Assembly (NCBI GenBank): GCA_017614895.1
Contig: JAGAAZ010000170.1
Location: 1 to 61,397 of the forward strand
DNA: 61,397 nt
From: Bacteroidaceae bacterium
GTDB lineage: Bacteria; Bacteroidota; Bacteroidia; Bacteroidales; Bacteroidaceae
Reading direction: 5' to 3'
In this document: piece by piece, positions 60,817 through 61,397 of the stretch
How the letters are laid out: every line of letters begins with the position of its first letter
How positions within the stretch are numbered: the first letter of the stretch is position 1
The notes under the pieces: model-generated
Seen by the model: the letters and a program-made list of their open reading frames with translations, nothing else
Database searches by the model: none
Told to the model about the DNA's origin: nothing
Translations under genes and position numbers: made by a program

Positions 60817-61397
60817 ATGAAAAAAATTCTGATTTTATTGATTACGTTGATGGTGGCGGGCACGGTGTGGTGCCAGGATGCCGAGCCGGAAAGGAAGAAG
60901 GTGGCAGTGGTGCTGAGTGGTGGTGGTGCCAAGGGTATGGCGCATATCGGTGCGCTGAAAGTGATTGAACGGGCAGGCATCCCTGTGGATTTCGTCACGG
61001 GCACCAGCATGGGCAGCATCGTGGGTGGACTCTATTCGATTGGGTACAACGCCAATATCCTCGATTCGTTGGTGCGCACCATCGACTGGAACTATACCCT
61101 CTCCGACCGTGAGGATATGAGTCAGCAGAGTCTGCGTGACCGTGAGAAGCAGAACACCTACGCTTTCTCGCGAGGGTTCACGTTGGGCAAGAGCAACAGC
61201 AATGACGGAGGTCTCATCAAGGGGCAGAACCTGGCACAGCTATTCCAGAAGCTCTGCTTGGGTTATACGGACTCGTTGGATTTCGATACGCTCCCCATTC
61301 CCTTTGCGTGTGTGGCGACCGACATCATTGACAATACGGAACATGATTTCCATGCAGGTCGTCTGCCACAGGCGATGCGTGCCTCGATGGCCATTCC
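60817..61397 (+). CDS. Patatin-like phospholipase, cut by window end
   Basis: The first 193 residues of an exported patatin-like lipid hydrolase are visible. The signal peptide MKKILILLITLMVAGTVWCQ is followed by the patatin oxyanion motif SGGGAKGMAHIGALKVIE and the nucleophile elbow GTSMGS, whose serine acts with an aspartate further on. Bacteroidetes versions usually continue into an outer-membrane-like barrel, which would lie beyond the window. The protein probably works at the envelope on phospholipids. An ATG four bases upstream (60813) is in another frame. Confidence 0.88.
   Translation, partial: MKKILILLITLMVAGTVWCQDAEPERKKVAVVLSGGGAKGMAHIGALKVIERAGIPVDFVTGTSMGSIVGGLYSIGYNANILDSLVRTIDWNYTLSDREDMSQQSLRDREKQNTYAFSRGFTLGKSNSNDGGLIKGQNLAQLFQKLCLGYTDSLDFDTLPIPFACVATDIIDNTEHDFHAGRLPQAMRASMAI

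Noticed and set aside
1-61397. tRNA or rRNA genes
   Set aside because: No cloverleaf with a 3' CCA-type end or rRNA-like stretch was recognised by eye; a covariance search could still find a missed one.

Overview
The window looks like a chromosomal segment of a Bacteroidales bacterium, most likely Prevotella/Segatella-like. Many genes are preceded by the Bacteroidetes promoter (TTTG about 20 nt before TAnnTTTG), with no clear Shine-Dalgarno sites. The gene content also fits: RprX/RprY, an EF-G2-type factor, DUF4369-TlpA proteins, a NigD-like lipoprotein, DUF4924, and secreted proteins ending in a YTxxGxK...GxYIxNGKKV motif. Assignment to genus is an inference.

Layout. 0.3-2.6 kb: RprXY two-component system. 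3-9 kb: EF-G2-like factor, HemW, a TlpA-type lipoprotein, a tiny lipoprotein and an ECF sigma factor. 9-15.6 kb: a minus-strand run (DUF4924, rfbD-like reductase, RF3, Sua5, ClC channel, Fmt) punctuated by a short hairpin repeat. 16-23.3 kb: LysE exporter, a 1529-residue secreted MBG-type repeat protein with a roughly 250-nt leader, a 39-residue peptide gene and an archaeal-type ATPase. 23.4-31.6 kb: GH27 alpha-galactosidase, the UPF0210/ACT pair, NigD-like protein, acyltransferase, Ddl, RluD-type synthase and PASTA protein. 31.8-46 kb: rpmH, efp, a DMT protein, a trpB broken by an in-frame TAG, GH35 beta-galactosidase, MetY, an HU-like protein, a thioredoxin protein, a PRTase, GdhA, a Xaa-Pro aminopeptidase and RuvA.

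46.3-56.2 kb is an accessory island, visibly more AT-rich than the genes beside it. It is a type I restriction-modification cluster with a single-TRD half-S gene, HsdM, a 77-residue protein, a full HsdS, a HAD phosphatase, an AlbA_2/GHKL/wHTH regulator, an array of eight 12-bp repeats touching the hsdR start codon, HsdR, and a YgjP-type metallopeptidase overlapping hsdR. The tight spacing suggests one defence unit with non-canonical accessory genes. This is the best candidate for an undescribed system in the window.

56.3-61.4 kb: secreted proteins of unknown function, an ECF sigma/anti-sigma pair, a 600-bp gene-poor gap and the start of a patatin-like phospholipase.

The intergenic DNA is unusually structured. 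There are four copies of a roughly 155-170 bp element with inverted 12-bp-repeat arms, five copies of a small hairpin with a compensatory base change, two copies of a roughly 80-bp promoter cassette, and at least three unrelated arrays with an exact 21-bp period.
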